Positions 41,910 through 50,568 of a stretch of 64,000 nt of DNA are shown here, piece after piece. The notes under the pieces were generated by a model, which worked only from the letters and a program-made list of their open reading frames with translations, was not told the origin of the DNA and did not search any database. Within the stretch, counting starts at the first letter, position 1. Every line of letters starts with the position of its first letter. This DNA is from Halorussus limi (lineage in GTDB: Archaea; Halobacteriota; Halobacteria; Halobacteriales; Haladaptataceae). Both the position numbers and the translations under genes were made by a program. Location: positions 372,001-436,000 of the forward strand of contig NZ_CP096659.1 in the NCBI RefSeq assembly GCF_023238205.1, read 5' to 3'.

Positions 41910-44135
41910 ATGAATGAAGTCCAACTAGAGGTGGCAAAGGCGTACCCGAACGATTCGGGTCGCGGTATCGCCCGTCTCGACCCGGACACGCTGTTGCATC
42001 TGAAGCTCAGTCCGGGCGACATCATCGAAATCGAAGGCGGTGACACGACCGCCGCGAAGGTCTGGCGCGCGGACCGTCAGGACTGGAACACCGACACGGT
42101 TCGCATCGACGGGTTCACCCGACAGAACGCCGACGTGGGCATCGGCGAGCGCGTCGAGATTCGGAAGGCCGAGGCCGAGAAGGCCGACAAACTGGTCCTC
42201 GCGCCGCCCGAGGAGGCCAGCGTGCAGTTCGGTTCCGACGCCGCAGGGATGGTCAAGCGCCAGATTCTCAAGCGCCCGGTGGTCGAGCGCGACATCGTCC
42301 CCGTGATGTCCTCGACCAACCACCCGTTCATGCGGTCGCCCGGACAGGCGATTCCGCTCATCGCGGTCGAGACCGACCCCGACGGCGTCTGTCTCATCAC
42401 CGAGGACACCGAGGTCGAGTTGCGAGAAGAACCCATCTCTGGCTTCGAGAAGACCGGCGGCGGCATCACCTACGAGGACATCGGCGGTCTCGAAAACGAG
42501 ATTCAACGCGTCCGGGAGATGGTCGAACTCCCGATGAAGCACCCCCAGATTTTCAAGAAACTGGGCATCGAACCGCCGCAGGGTGTCCTGCTCCACGGCC
42601 CGCCCGGCACGGGCAAGACCCTGCTCGCCAAGGCGGTCGCCAACGAGACGTCCGCGAGTTTCTTCTCCATCGCGGGCCCGGAGATAATCTCTAAGTACTA
42701 CGGCGAGTCCGAGCAACAACTCCGGGAAATCTTCGAGGACGCCACCGAGGAGTCGCCCTCTATCATCTTCATCGACGAGTTGGACTCCATCGCACCCAAG
42801 CGCGAGGACGTGACCGGCGAGGTCGAACGCCGCGTCGTGGCCCAACTGCTGACCATGATGGACGGTCTCGAATCCCGCGGGCAGGTCATCGTCATCGCGG
42901 CGACCAACCGCGTGGACTCGGTCGACCCCGCGCTCCGGCGTCCGGGTCGGTTCGACCGCGAAATCGAAATCGGCGTGCCGGACGAGACCGGCCGCGAGGA
43001 GATTCTCCAGATTCACACCCGGGGGATGCCCCTCTCGGACGACGTGGCGCTGGACTCGCTGGCCAACGACACCCACGGCTTCGTCGGCGCGGACATCGAG
43101 AGCCTGACGAAGGAGGCCGCGATGAAGGCCCTGCGGCGCTACCTCCCCGAAATCGACCTCGACGAGGAGGACATTCCGCCGAGCCTCATCGACCGGATGA
43201 TAGTCAAGCGCGAGGACTTCAACGGCGCGCTCAACGAGGTCGAACCCTCCGCGATGCGCGAGGTCCTCGTGGAACTGCCCAAAATCTCGTGGGATGACGT
43301 GGGCGGTCTCGAAGAGGCCCAACAGCAGGTCAAAGAGAGCGTCGAGTGGCCCCTCTCGTCGCCCGAGCGGTTCCAACGGCTGGGTATCAACCCGCCGAGC
43401 GGCGTCCTGCTCTACGGCCCGCCCGGCACGGGTAAGACCCTGATGGCGAAGGCGGTGGCCAACGAGACCAACGCCAACTTCATCTCGGTCCGCGGCCCGC
43501 AACTCCTCAGCAAGTGGGTCGGCGAGTCCGAGAAGGCCATCCGCCAGACGTTCCGGAAGGCCCGGCAGGTCTCCCCGACCGTCATCTTCTTCGACGAGTT
43601 GGACAGCCTCGCGCCCTCCCGGAGTCAGGAGATGGGCAGTAACGTCTCCGAGCGCGTGGTCAACCAACTGCTCACGGAACTCGACGGACTGGAGGAGAAG
43701 GGCGACGTCATGGTCATCGGCGCGACCAACCGCCCGGACATGATAGACCCGGCGCTCATCCGGTCGGGCCGGTTCGACCGCCTCGTGATGATCGGTCAAC
43801 CCGACGAGGAGGGCCGCGAACAGATTCTGAAGATTCACACGGACGACACGCCGCTGTCGGCCGACGTGAGCCTGCGCGAACTCGCGGAAATCACCGACGG
43901 CTACGTGGGTAGCGACCTCGAATCCATCGCCCGCGAGGCCGCCATCGAGGCGCTCCGCGAGGACGACGACGCCACCGAGGTCGGCATGAGCCACTTCCGG
44001 CAGGCGATGGAGAACGTCCGGCCCACCATCACCGAAGACCTGCTCGACTACTACGAGCAGATGGAAGACGAGTTCAAGGGCGGGTCGTCGAGTCCGACGC
44101 AGGGTCGGCGCGGCGGCCGTATCGGCTTCCAATAA
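41910..44135 (+). CDS. cdc48: Cdc48/p97/VAT AAA+ unfoldase
   Basis: A 741-residue hexameric ATPase that extracts and unfolds proteins, feeding the archaeal proteasome. The N-terminal double-psi barrel and 4-fold domain cover about 1-185 ([20 protein letters not shown]). The D1 AAA domain has Walker [16 protein letters not shown] near residue 230, Walker [13 protein letters not shown], and sensor region [20 protein letters not shown]. The D2 domain has Walker [16 protein letters not shown] near 503, Walker [13 protein letters not shown], and [20 protein letters not shown]. Both arginine-finger regions are present. The C-terminus is a Gly/Ser/Arg tail ([18 protein letters not shown]). Haloarchaea often hold several paralogues. 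This is a full-length two-domain form. Confidence 0.96.
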   Translation: MNEVQLEVAKAYPNDSGRGIARLDPDTLLHLKLSPGDIIEIEGGDTTAAKVWRADRQDWNTDTVRIDGFTRQNADVGIGERVEIRKAEAEKADKLVLAPPEEASVQFGSDAAGMVKRQILKRPVVERDIVPVMSSTNHPFMRSPGQAIPLIAVETDPDGVCLITEDTEVELREEPISGFEKTGGGITYEDIGGLENEIQRVREMVELPMKHPQIFKKLGIEPPQGVLLHGPPGTGKTLLAKAVANETSASFFSIAGPEIISKYYGESEQQLREIFEDATEESPSIIFIDELDSIAPKREDVTGEVERRVVAQLLTMMDGLESRGQVIVIAATNRVDSVDPALRRPGRFDREIEIGVPDETGREEILQIHTRGMPLSDDVALDSLANDTHGFVGADIESLTKEAAMKALRRYLPEIDLDEEDIPPSLIDRMIVKREDFNGALNEVEPSAMREVLVELPKISWDDVGGLEEAQQQVKESVEWPLSSPERFQRLGINPPSGVLLYGPPGTGKTLMAKAVANETNANFISVRGPQLLSKWVGESEKAIRQTFRKARQVSPTVIFFDELDSLAPSRSQEMGSNVSERVVNQLLTELDGLEEKGDVMVIGATNRPDMIDPALIRSGRFDRLVMIGQPDEEGREQILKIHTDDTPLSADVSLRELAEITDGYVGSDLESIAREAAIEALREDDDATEVGMSHFRQAMENVRPTITEDLLDYYEQMEDEFKGGSSSPTQGRRGGRIGFQ

Positions 44136-44160
44136 ACCGTTACGACCTTTTCCAGCGGTC

Positions 44161-44185
44161 GAAGATTCGCCGGAGGCGAATCTTC
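44161..44185 (+). repeat. Palindrome 1 downstream of cdc48
   Basis: A perfect inverted repeat with 11-base arms, GAAGATTCGCC and GGCGAATCTTC, and a 3-base loop GGA. It begins 25 bases after the cdc48 stop and could end transcription as a stem, although no T-run follows on the plus strand. Thirteen of its bases (GATTCGCCGGAGG) recur on the minus strand just after pstB, at 52196-52208. Confidence 0.7.
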
Positions 44186-44222
44186 TCCCTTGCAAAAGCT
44201 CGACCAAAAACACGGCGTCACC

Positions 44223-44255
44223 CCCTCGGAAGCGCCTGCGGCGCTTCTTCGAGGG
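44223..44255 (+). repeat. Palindrome 2 downstream of cdc48
   Basis: An inverted repeat pairing CCCTCG plus GAAGCGCC with GGCGCTTC plus CGAGGG. The stem is 14 bp with a two-base bulge (TT) on the right arm and the loop TGC. It is the second of three stems spaced 40-60 bases apart in the cdc48 downstream region. Confidence 0.65.
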
Positions 44256-44282
44256 TTCCTTGGTCCGCTCGCTCGTCACGTA

Positions 44283-44303
44283 GCGCGGCGCTTCGCGCCG
44301 CGC
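44283..44303 (+). repeat. Palindrome 3 downstream of cdc48
   Basis: A perfect inverted repeat with 9-base arms, GCGCGGCGC and GCGCCGCGC, and loop TTC. Together with the two stems upstream it fills the 358-base gap between cdc48 and the DUF4097 gene with palindromic DNA. The gap (44136-44493) contains no convincing coding frame. A TATA-like element for the next gene may lie near 44460. Confidence 0.65.
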
Positions 44304-44493
44304 AGTCGTTCCTCGCTCGCGGTCGATTGCGGTGTTCGGTGCAAAGCCGAGGAGAGCGTTCGCCGATGGAACGTCGAGGCCATGCGCGGTCGTGAGCCGC
44401 GGACTCGGCATCATAATAAGCGTTTGGGGTAGCCGCTGGCCCTGCGAACCTGTTCCCTTCTTTAAGGTGGGCTGAACAGTATCTCGTAACGTC

Positions 44494-45327
44494 ATGAACG
44501 TGGACACGCAGCGCCGTCGCCTCCTCGGACTGGGCGCGACCGGCGCGCTCGCGGCTCTCTCGGGGTGTAGCGGCGCGACGCCGTTCGTCGGCAAGCGACT
44601 CGAAGACGCCAGAACCTTCGACGCCGGTTCAGTGGACACGGTGACGGTGAACGGTCAGAACGGCGAGGTTCGCGTTCGGCCGACCGACGCCGACCGCGTC
44701 CGGGTCGAGACCGTCAAGCAGTCGGGGTCGGTGTTCGCCGACCTGAGCGACGTGCGCGTCGAGATGAGCGTCGAGAGCGGCGAACTCGCCGTGAAGACGC
44801 GCCGGACCGGCGACGGGTCGTGGCTCGGGGGGCCGCCTTCCGTGAAGATACGCGTCGAACTCCCGTCGAGCGTCGGTCTCGGGCGACTCCGGACCGAGAA
44901 CGGGACCGTGGACGTTCGCGGCGTCGCGACCGACGCGACCCTCGTCACCGAGAACGGGCGCGTCGAGGCCCACGACATCGACGGGTTCGTCTCCGCCGAG
45001 AGCGAGAACGGGAGCGTGGCGATTCGCGGTGTCTCGGGCGTCGGCGACGTGCGGACCGAGAACGGAAGCGTCCAACTCGACGTTCCGGCGATACGCGGCG
45101 CGACGACCGTCGAGAGCGAGAACGGGAGCGTCGACGCCGCGGTCGCGTCCGACCTGAACGCGACCCTCTCGGCGAGAACCGACAACGGCGACCTCGACGT
45201 CCGACTGCCGAACTTCGAGGCCGACGTTCGGAGCGAGCATCTCGTCGAGGGAACGCTCGGCGACGGCGGCCCCGAACTCCGGTTCGCGACCGAGAACGGG
45301 AGCGTCGAACTGTCCGAACTGCAGTAG
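44494..45327 (+). CDS. Tat-exported DUF4097 beta-repeat lipoprotein
   Basis: A 277-residue exported protein. The N-terminus MNVDTQRRRLLGLGATGALA ends with the lipobox LSGC, so it is probably a Tat substrate anchored by a lipidated Cys near residue 26. The mature part is built of short beta repeats of the DUF4097 (adhesin-like, right-handed beta-helix) type, in which the phrase ENGSV or ENGTV recurs about every 20 residues (LRTENGTVDVRG, VTENGRVEAHD, ESENGSVAIRG, RTENGSVQLDV, ESENGSVDAAV, ATENGSVELSEL). The repeats are also visible at DNA level as GAGAACGGGAGCGT. Likely a surface-exposed structural protein. Partners unknown. Confidence 0.85.
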   Translation: MNVDTQRRRLLGLGATGALAALSGCSGATPFVGKRLEDARTFDAGSVDTVTVNGQNGEVRVRPTDADRVRVETVKQSGSVFADLSDVRVEMSVESGELAVKTRRTGDGSWLGGPPSVKIRVELPSSVGLGRLRTENGTVDVRGVATDATLVTENGRVEAHDIDGFVSAESENGSVAIRGVSGVGDVRTENGSVQLDVPAIRGATTVESENGSVDAAVASDLNATLSARTDNGDLDVRLPNFEADVRSEHLVEGTLGDGGPELRFATENGSVELSELQ

Positions 45328-45337
45328 TTCGCCGAGT

Positions 45338-46036
45338 TCAGTTCGCGCCGGTGAACTCGCCGGTCGCTCCGGCGGCGTCCGACCGGTCGAGCAGTGCCTC
45401 GGTGATGGTTCCGGAGAGTCGCGCGAGGCCGTTCAGCGCGTGGAGCGACGCGAGCGCGATTACCAGCCCGACGGCGGCGGCGACGACCGCTTCGCCGAAC
45501 GTGTCCACGGCGAATCGCACCGACTCGAACGGTCCGACGGCGGTCCCGAGGCGGAGGCCGACGTAGTAGCGCGACGAGTAGGTCAGCGGCGCGGCCAGCA
45601 GTCCGACGGCCAGCGACAGCAGGGTCGCGAGCGCGGCGAACGAGGCGGTTCCGAGTCCGAGTTTGACGATGAGGTAGCCGACGTCGAGCCACGTCCGGGC
45701 GTCGGTCACGAGGCGCTTGGCGGCCGCGACGACGCCACCGGAGGTGTCGAGCGAGTGCGTCCGAACGTCGGTACCGAGCAGGCGATTCGCGCGGCCGGCC
45801 TCGAACGTCGCGAGCAGGGTCGCGCCCGCCAGCGTCGCCAGCAGAATCGGAATCCCGACGACGGTGACGGCGAGTCCGACCCCGAGCGAGAGACCCACTG
45901 ACAGGAACACGAAGTACGTCAGTCCAAGCGGGAAGGCGAGACCGAGGTAGAGGAGGTTTCGGTACGTCTGTGGGCGTGCGGCGACGCCGACGAGTGCGCC
46001 CGCGGCGTCTCGAATCGTAGTCGTCACGTGTATCAC
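45338..46036 (-). CDS. Sensor-domain (PF13796-like) membrane protein, copy 1
   Basis: A 232-residue membrane protein with a GTG start. A second GTG three codons on is equally possible. The segment RPQTYRNLLYLGLAFPLGLT, then YFVFLSVGLSLGVGLAVTVV and GIPIL, is the start of the putative sensor domain found at the N-terminus of some bacterial histidine kinases, but no kinase follows. A cytoplasmic loop (about 75-110) and two further hydrophobic hairpins complete the domain. The C-terminus is short and polar. It converges with the DUF4097 gene. A close paralogue at 48180 lies in the opposite direction and shares 39 identical bases in a row. Function unknown. Confidence 0.75.
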   Translation of the reverse strand: MIHVTTTIRDAAGALVGVAARPQTYRNLLYLGLAFPLGLTYFVFLSVGLSLGVGLAVTVVGIPILLATLAGATLLATFEAGRANRLLGTDVRTHSLDTSGGVVAAAKRLVTDARTWLDVGYLIVKLGLGTASFAALATLLSLAVGLLAAPLTYSSRYYVGLRLGTAVGPFESVRFAVDTFGEAVVAAAVGLVIALASLHALNGLARLSGTITEALLDRSDAAGATGEFTGAN

Positions 46037-46206
46037 CGTACTCGGGGAGACGGCGGGCGGGCCCGTAAACCGGACAGGAGAGTCGCTGGCGCGGCAACTC
46101 GGGGAAGAATTTTTGTACGAGGACGGACCGTTCGGAACTGACTCCGCGACGCGGAGATGTCACGACGTGGAAAAGTATATGCCGCGTCGCGCTCCGCTTC
46201 GAGACG

Positions 46207-46992
46207 ATGCCCTCCAGACGCAAACTGCTACGCCGAGTCGGCGGAGTCGCCGCGGTCGGAACCGTCCTCGGCGGCGCGGCCCACCTCGACGTCGGATTCG
46301 TCCGCACGAAACTCGGCGGGAGTTTCGGCGGCGGTATCGACCTCGAATCGCCCGACGACGAGGCGTTCGTCCCGCCCGCCGAGTTCGCCGCCTACGCCGA
46401 CCGAACGCGCGAACGGTACGGCGACGCCGCGCTCCCGTGGACGGCCCCCGAGTCGCTCGCGGGCGAGTTCGTCGGCGCTTACACCCGGCGGGAGGCAGTC
46501 GTCCCCGACGAGCGATTCGCGGTGCAGGACGCCGCCGTCTTCGTCCATCGGTTAGACGGTGGCAACGGGACCGGCGACAGTGACGACACTCGGCGCGGCG
46601 CCGACGCTCGCTACCGACTCCGACTCTGGAGCGCCGGGCGTCTCCTCGGCAGGTCGTACGGCGTAGACCCGTGGGGCGTCTATCGGGAGGACCCGGCATT
46701 CACGTGGCTCACCCAAGAAGTCGAGGCCGAGCGCGACGACCAGCTCTCGGCGAACCGCGCGCTCTCGACCGGCGGCGGCCGGGTGAGCGTCGCGGGCGCG
46801 ACGGCGACAGTTCCGAACGGTTCCTACGAGATGGGACTCGAAAGCGACACCCGCTACCGGACGCGGTGGGACGGCTTCTACCGAGGAGCGATTCCGCTCG
46901 TCGGGACCTGCGAGGCGTCGTTCGCCGACGGCGAGGCGCGACGTCTCGACTGGACGCTCTCGAACGGCGTCGGGATTCGCACGCCCTTCTAA
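46207..46992 (+). CDS. Tat-exported protein of unknown function
   Basis: A 261-residue protein starting MPSRRKLLRRVGGVAAVGTV, a clear twin-arginine signal with a short hydrophobic core and a possible cleavage after GGAAH. No lipobox. The mature part begins with an acidic segment, then DARYRLRLWSAGRLLGRSYG, TWLTQEVEAERDDQLSANRA and the C-terminal RTRWDGFYRGAIPLVGTCEA with a lone Cys. It looks like an extracytoplasmic beta-rich domain. I do not recognise it. Its 3' end overlaps the convergent DUF7521-like gene by 4 bases, and it is divergent from the sensor-domain gene. Confidence 0.6.
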   Translation: MPSRRKLLRRVGGVAAVGTVLGGAAHLDVGFVRTKLGGSFGGGIDLESPDDEAFVPPAEFAAYADRTRERYGDAALPWTAPESLAGEFVGAYTRREAVVPDERFAVQDAAVFVHRLDGGNGTGDSDDTRRGADARYRLRLWSAGRLLGRSYGVDPWGVYREDPAFTWLTQEVEAERDDQLSANRALSTGGGRVSVAGATATVPNGSYEMGLESDTRYRTRWDGFYRGAIPLVGTCEASFADGEARRLDWTLSNGVGIRTPF

Positions 46993-47267
46993 TCGGCGTC
47001 GCCCCGGAGCGACCAGAGAATCGCCGCCAGTCCGGCGTTGTACGACGTGACGATGCCGAGAATCGTCAGCCCGTCCGACCACGCCAGCGCGGGCGCGACC
47101 ACAACTCGCACGGCGAACGGAATCGCGGTGAAACACGCGATACCGACCGCGAGCAGGCCCATGGTCGCGCTCCCGTGGCGTCGGTAGCCTCGGTACGCCT
47201 GATAGGCGACGAACAGGCCGAGGGCGGCCGGGAGCGACGCCGCCAGCGTGGTGATGTCAGGTGTCAT
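46989..47267 (-). CDS. DUF7521-like three-helix membrane protein, copy 2
   Basis: A 92-residue membrane protein (MTPDITTLAASLPAALGLFV). Three hydrophobic segments are separated by short loops. The YRGYRRHGSATMGLLAVGIA motif after the first helix also occurs, as FTGYRRNGTSPMLALAVGLA, in the adjacent upstream gene, so the two are paralogues by tandem duplication. The start overlaps the upstream stop by 11 bases, consistent with translational coupling. The small, conserved GYRR-x-G-(S/T) turn suggests a structural or signalling role in the membrane. The DUF name is from memory of haloarchaeal annotations. Confidence 0.6.
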   Translation of the reverse strand: MTPDITTLAASLPAALGLFVAYQAYRGYRRHGSATMGLLAVGIACFTAIPFAVRVVVAPALAWSDGLTILGIVTSYNAGLAAILWSLRGDAD

Positions 47268-47604
47268 AGATTGCGTACAGGATGGCCGCGAGGCCGAGCA
47301 GTTCGGAGGCGCTCGTGGCGAGCGACCGCGTCGCGGGCGATACGGCGACGAGATTGGCGAACGCGAGGCGCAGGAAGATGGGGCCGGTCACGAGGAGCGC
47401 GAGGCCGACCGCCAGCGCCAGCATCGGCGACGTACCGTTCCGGCGGTAGCCCGTGAACAGTTTGTAGACGACCACCAGCGACAGCGCCGCCGCGGTCAGC
47501 AGTCCGGCGAGCGCCAGGACGACGACCGTCTCGGGACCGCCGGTGGCCGTCTGGAGGGCGACGAGTCCGGACTCGGAGACCGGAAGGAGCGCGCCGGTCG
47601 TCAT
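47257..47604 (-). CDS. DUF7521-like three-helix membrane protein, copy 1
   Basis: A 115-residue membrane protein starting MTTGALLPVSESGLVALQTA. Helices occur at about 26-50, 60-80 and 92-112, with the shared loop FTGYRRNGTSPM between the first two. The ATG overlaps the stop of the upstream HTH regulator in an ATGA junction. The order HTH, DUF7521-like, DUF7521-like with overlaps at both junctions marks a tight three-gene operon. A small regulator with small membrane partners is a recurrent haloarchaeal layout and may form a membrane-linked signalling unit, which is an inference. Confidence 0.6.
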   Translation of the reverse strand: MTTGALLPVSESGLVALQTATGGPETVVVLALAGLLTAAALSLVVVYKLFTGYRRNGTSPMLALAVGLALLVTGPIFLRLAFANLVAVSPATRSLATSASELLGLAAILYAIYDT

Positions 47605-47942
47605 TTGAACCCCTCGTAGAGTCTGGTGAAGCGGTCGACCGCGTCCTCGTCGCGGTCCACGTCGATTTCGATGCCGTCCTCGGTCAGTTCGACGGTGACC
47701 CGCTGGAGGCACGCGGCGTACACCTCGTAGTGGTGGCCGTCCGGGTCGAGACGCTGCTCGGCGTCCAGCAGGCGCTGGTCTTCGAGTCGTTCGACTCGCC
47801 GGTAGATGGTCGAGGGCGAGGCGTCGCAGACCTCCGCCAGCGCGTCGGCGGACTTGGGTTCTCGGTAGGTCGCCACGAGGATGTCGCGGGCGTACTCGTC
47901 GTCGAGCAACTCGAACATCGCCCCGGCGTCCGTCTCGGTCAC
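47601..47942 (-). CDS. Winged-helix HTH transcriptional regulator (ArsR-like)
   Basis: A 113-residue DNA-binding protein. The GTG start (VTETDAGAMFELLDDEYARD) is preferred because GGGAGGG lies 6-7 bases upstream and because the residues before it are Arg/Ser/Thr rich and not conserved-looking. The wHTH is clear: MFELLDDEYARDILVATYRE, PKSADALAEVCDASPSTIYR with the recognition helix ASPSTIYRRVERLEDQ, then the wing LLDAEQRLDPDGHHYEVYAA. A C-terminal beta segment (CLQRVTVELTEDGIEIDVDR) follows. No metal or sensor cysteines stand out apart from two single Cys. It probably controls its own operon and perhaps the divergent sensor-domain gene 238 bases away. Confidence 0.8.
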   Translation of the reverse strand: MTETDAGAMFELLDDEYARDILVATYREPKSADALAEVCDASPSTIYRRVERLEDQRLLDAEQRLDPDGHHYEVYAACLQRVTVELTEDGIEIDVDRDEDAVDRFTRLYEGFK

Positions 47943-48179
47943 GGCGAGGCCCTCCCGTGCGGTCGGCGCTGTCGTCGCCGACCTGCGGCGGTGAGTCGCG
48001 GACTCTGCGCTCCGGGTCGGGGTCTGGTCCGAGAGCGAGCGCCGAGCGAGTCGAGCCAACGTTGCATTCCCGTCCGACCGTCGGTTCGAAGGCGGACGTG
48101 TAAAATACTACGGAGGGTCGCCGACTGCGCAAATGTCCGAAAATTTATTGTGTCGGCCCAAGAAGTTCGGCGTATCTCG

Positions 48180-48929
48180 ATGTCGACCGACCACCGAAGC
48201 GAGCGTCCAGCGAGTCGGCTCTGGGCCGTCCTCGGCGTCCCGTTCAGACTCCAGACCTACCGGAACCTGCTGTATCTCGTGCTGGCGTTCCCGCTCGGAC
48301 TGGCGTACTTCGTGTTCCTGTCGGTCGGCCTCTCGCTCGGGGTCGGTCTCGCCGTCACCGTCGTCGGGATTCCGATTCTGCTGGCGGTGTTGGCGATTTC
48401 GACCGGTCTCGCGAGCGTCGAGCGGGAGATGGCGACGCTCCTGCTCGGCGTCGACGTTGAGTCGCCCGGGTGGGTCGTGACCGAGTCGGGGCCGATAACC
48501 GAGCGCGCCAAGCGCCTCGTGACCGACCTCGGGACGTGGAAGGCGCTGGTCTACCTCGGGTCGAAACTGGTCATCGGCGTCGCCGCGTTCGTGACCGTGA
48601 CGACGTTGCTCGTGACGTCGGTCAGCCTGCTCGCAGTTCCGCTCGTCTACGACCACCCCGGCGTGTACGTCGGTATCGTGACCGACGCGCCGATTCAGTT
48701 GCATCCCTCGCTGTACGTGGTCTGGCGGAACCTGCTCGTGGGCGTCGAGACGGTCGTCGAAATCGGGTCGTGGCAGGTCACGACGCTCCCGGCCGCGCTC
48801 GGCGTGGCGGGCCTCGGCGTCCTGCTCGGGGTCGCCTCGCTCCACCTTCTCAACGGTCTCGCGCGGTTCTCGGCGTGGTACACCAAGCTGATGCTCGGAG
48901 CGAACGCCGGGACGCCGTCCCCGCGGTAA
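48180..48929 (+). CDS. Sensor-domain (PF13796-like) membrane protein, copy 2
   Basis: A 249-residue membrane protein starting MSTDHRSERPASRLWAVLGV. It repeats the architecture of the protein at 45338-46036: RLQTYRNLLYLVLAFPLGLA, YFVFLSVGLSLGVGLAVTVV, then GIPILLAVLA, a cytoplasmic loop, and C-terminal hydrophobic hairpins ending LHLLNGLARFSAWYTKLML. A TATA-like AATTTATTG lies about 30-40 nt upstream. It is divergent from the HTH/DUF7521-like operon. The near identity of the domain core with copy 1 at DNA level suggests recent duplication or gene conversion. Signal and partners unknown. Confidence 0.75.
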   Translation: MSTDHRSERPASRLWAVLGVPFRLQTYRNLLYLVLAFPLGLAYFVFLSVGLSLGVGLAVTVVGIPILLAVLAISTGLASVEREMATLLLGVDVESPGWVVTESGPITERAKRLVTDLGTWKALVYLGSKLVIGVAAFVTVTTLLVTSVSLLAVPLVYDHPGVYVGIVTDAPIQLHPSLYVVWRNLLVGVETVVEIGSWQVTTLPAALGVAGLGVLLGVASLHLLNGLARFSAWYTKLMLGANAGTPSPR

Positions 48930-48965
48930 CGCCGGGTCCGTTCGGCCGACTTGACGGCGCGACGC

Positions 48966-50342
48966 TCAGGCGTCGCGCTCGGCGTGGAACAGTTCCACGA
49001 GGAGTTCCGTCGCGCGCTTCTCGGTGCCGTGGGGGACGAAGACGAACGGAATCGGACTGTCGAACGCCCGGTCGCCGTACAGTCCCCACTCGCCGACCGA
49101 CCGAGTCGTTCCACCGTAGGCGATGGGAATGTCCCGAAGTTGGGCGGGTTCGTACTCGGGGACGTACGACTGCTCTATCCAGACCTCGTGGCGCGGCACG
49201 TCGAGGTCGGCGGCGAGCGTGCGTTCGAGGCGGTCGTCGTGTTCGAGCAACCACTCGCCGAACGCGTCGAGGTCCGCGTCCACCCGGTCGGCGTAGGCGA
49301 TGCGGTGCTTCCAGCAGGACTCGGGGAACTGGCGCGACCGGAAGCGGTCGTAGAGCGTCGCCAGCGTGGAGTCGGGTCGGTCGCGGGCCGTCACCCGGAG
49401 ACGCTCCATCAGCGTGTTGTCGTCGATTTCCTCCTCGAGCACGCCCTCTGCGGTGACGGGCGGAGCGTCGGCGTGGTCGGCGAGTTCGTCGAGGAGCGCC
49501 CGAAGCAGGACGTTGGCGTACACCGACTTGTGGTGCTGAGTCACCCACATGTAGAGCGCGATGCGGCCTTCGAGGTAGTTGCCGACGGTGCTGAGCGCCT
49601 TGTCCGAGAGCGCGAGTCCCTCGTCGGGGTGGGCGGTGTAGGCGTCGACCATCCGGTGGGTGTCGAAACTCAGCACGTCCGCCCCGGTCATCTGGTTGTC
49701 CCGGGTGATGTAGTCGAGGCGGTCCACGTCGATGGGCGAGTGGAGAATCTGGGCGCCGACGCCGTACTGCCAGCGGCCTCCTCGCTCGAAGACGAGGCTG
49801 TAGCCGAGGATGTACGCGCACACCTCGTGGGGGTCCACGCCGAGGTCCCGGAGGCCGTCGGCGTACTCCCGGAGGACGATGAGACAGCCCAGCAGTTCGT
49901 GGGCGCTGGCCGACCGGAGCGGGTCCTCGATGCCGGCCTCCTCGAAGGCCGCGACGAGGCCGCGGTCGGCGAGGCGCGCTCGGAGGTCCTCGGTGTCGAT
50001 GAATCGCTCGCCGAGGTGAGAGAACGGCGGATGCCCGACGTCGTGGAGCAGGCAGGCGCATTCGAGCGTCCGCTGAATCTCGTCGAGGTCCGACTCCGGG
50101 GTGTCGCGCGTGAAGTACGACTGCGTGCGGAGGTTCTCGAAGACGGTGCGCCCGAGGTGGTAGACGCCGAGGCTGTGTTCGAACCGGGTGTGGTTGGCGC
50201 CGGGGTACACCAAGTTCGTCGCCGACAGTTGGCGCACGTACCGCAGGCGCTGGAACGGGCGCGTGTCGACGATGTAGTCCAGAAGCGACTGTTCGAGTTC
50301 GACGTAGCCGTGAACGGGGTCTTTAATCTGTGTCTCGGTCAT
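48966..50342 (-). CDS. HD-domain phosphohydrolase (dNTPase/SAMHD1-like)
   Basis: A 458-residue metal-dependent phosphohydrolase. It starts MTETQIKDPVHGYVELEQSL, a typical beginning of the archaeal/bacterial SAMHD1-like subfamily. The HD motif is complete: His in NHTRFEHSLGVYHL (near residue 56), His-Asp in CLLHDVGHPPFSHLGER (near 99-100), Asp in HSPIDVDRLDYITRD. The following helical part (DALLSDKAL-like region, YMWVTQHHKSVYANVLLRAL) matches the family oligomerisation region. Related proteins hydrolyse dNTPs to nucleosides and triphosphate, affecting dNTP pools. The actual substrate is not known. Monocistronic, with its promoter facing the phoU gene. Confidence 0.88.
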   Translation of the reverse strand: MTETQIKDPVHGYVELEQSLLDYIVDTRPFQRLRYVRQLSATNLVYPGANHTRFEHSLGVYHLGRTVFENLRTQSYFTRDTPESDLDEIQRTLECACLLHDVGHPPFSHLGERFIDTEDLRARLADRGLVAAFEEAGIEDPLRSASAHELLGCLIVLREYADGLRDLGVDPHEVCAYILGYSLVFERGGRWQYGVGAQILHSPIDVDRLDYITRDNQMTGADVLSFDTHRMVDAYTAHPDEGLALSDKALSTVGNYLEGRIALYMWVTQHHKSVYANVLLRALLDELADHADAPPVTAEGVLEEEIDDNTLMERLRVTARDRPDSTLATLYDRFRSRQFPESCWKHRIAYADRVDADLDAFGEWLLEHDDRLERTLAADLDVPRHEVWIEQSYVPEYEPAQLRDIPIAYGGTTRSVGEWGLYGDRAFDSPIPFVFVPHGTEKRATELLVELFHAERDA

Positions 50343-50568
50343 GGAGCGAGCTATCGGGGGAGGTCGGTCGTCTCGGGGACGGGTCGTGGGCGTCGGGACG
50401 GTGGCTCTCTCCGCCTTTCGGTTCCGCCTAGGAGTCGAGCGCCAGCAGTTGTACCGTGACGCCCCGACCGGGCGACCACCGGAACGAAGCGGCGGGAGAA
50501 GTGTCGCGATTGGAGTCGAGCGTTCGGCGGGCGAGGCTTCCGTGCGAGGACCGCCGAAAGCGCTCGTC

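Noticed and set aside
44161-44303. Palindromes considered as insertion-sequence or transposon ends
   Set aside because: No transposase, no target duplication and no matching outer ends were seen. Each palindrome is self-contained.
41925-44639. Minus-strand open frame of 904 codons opposite cdc48
   Set aside because: It is antisense to both AAA domains. Long antisense frames are expected in such G+C-rich DNA because stop codons are rare.
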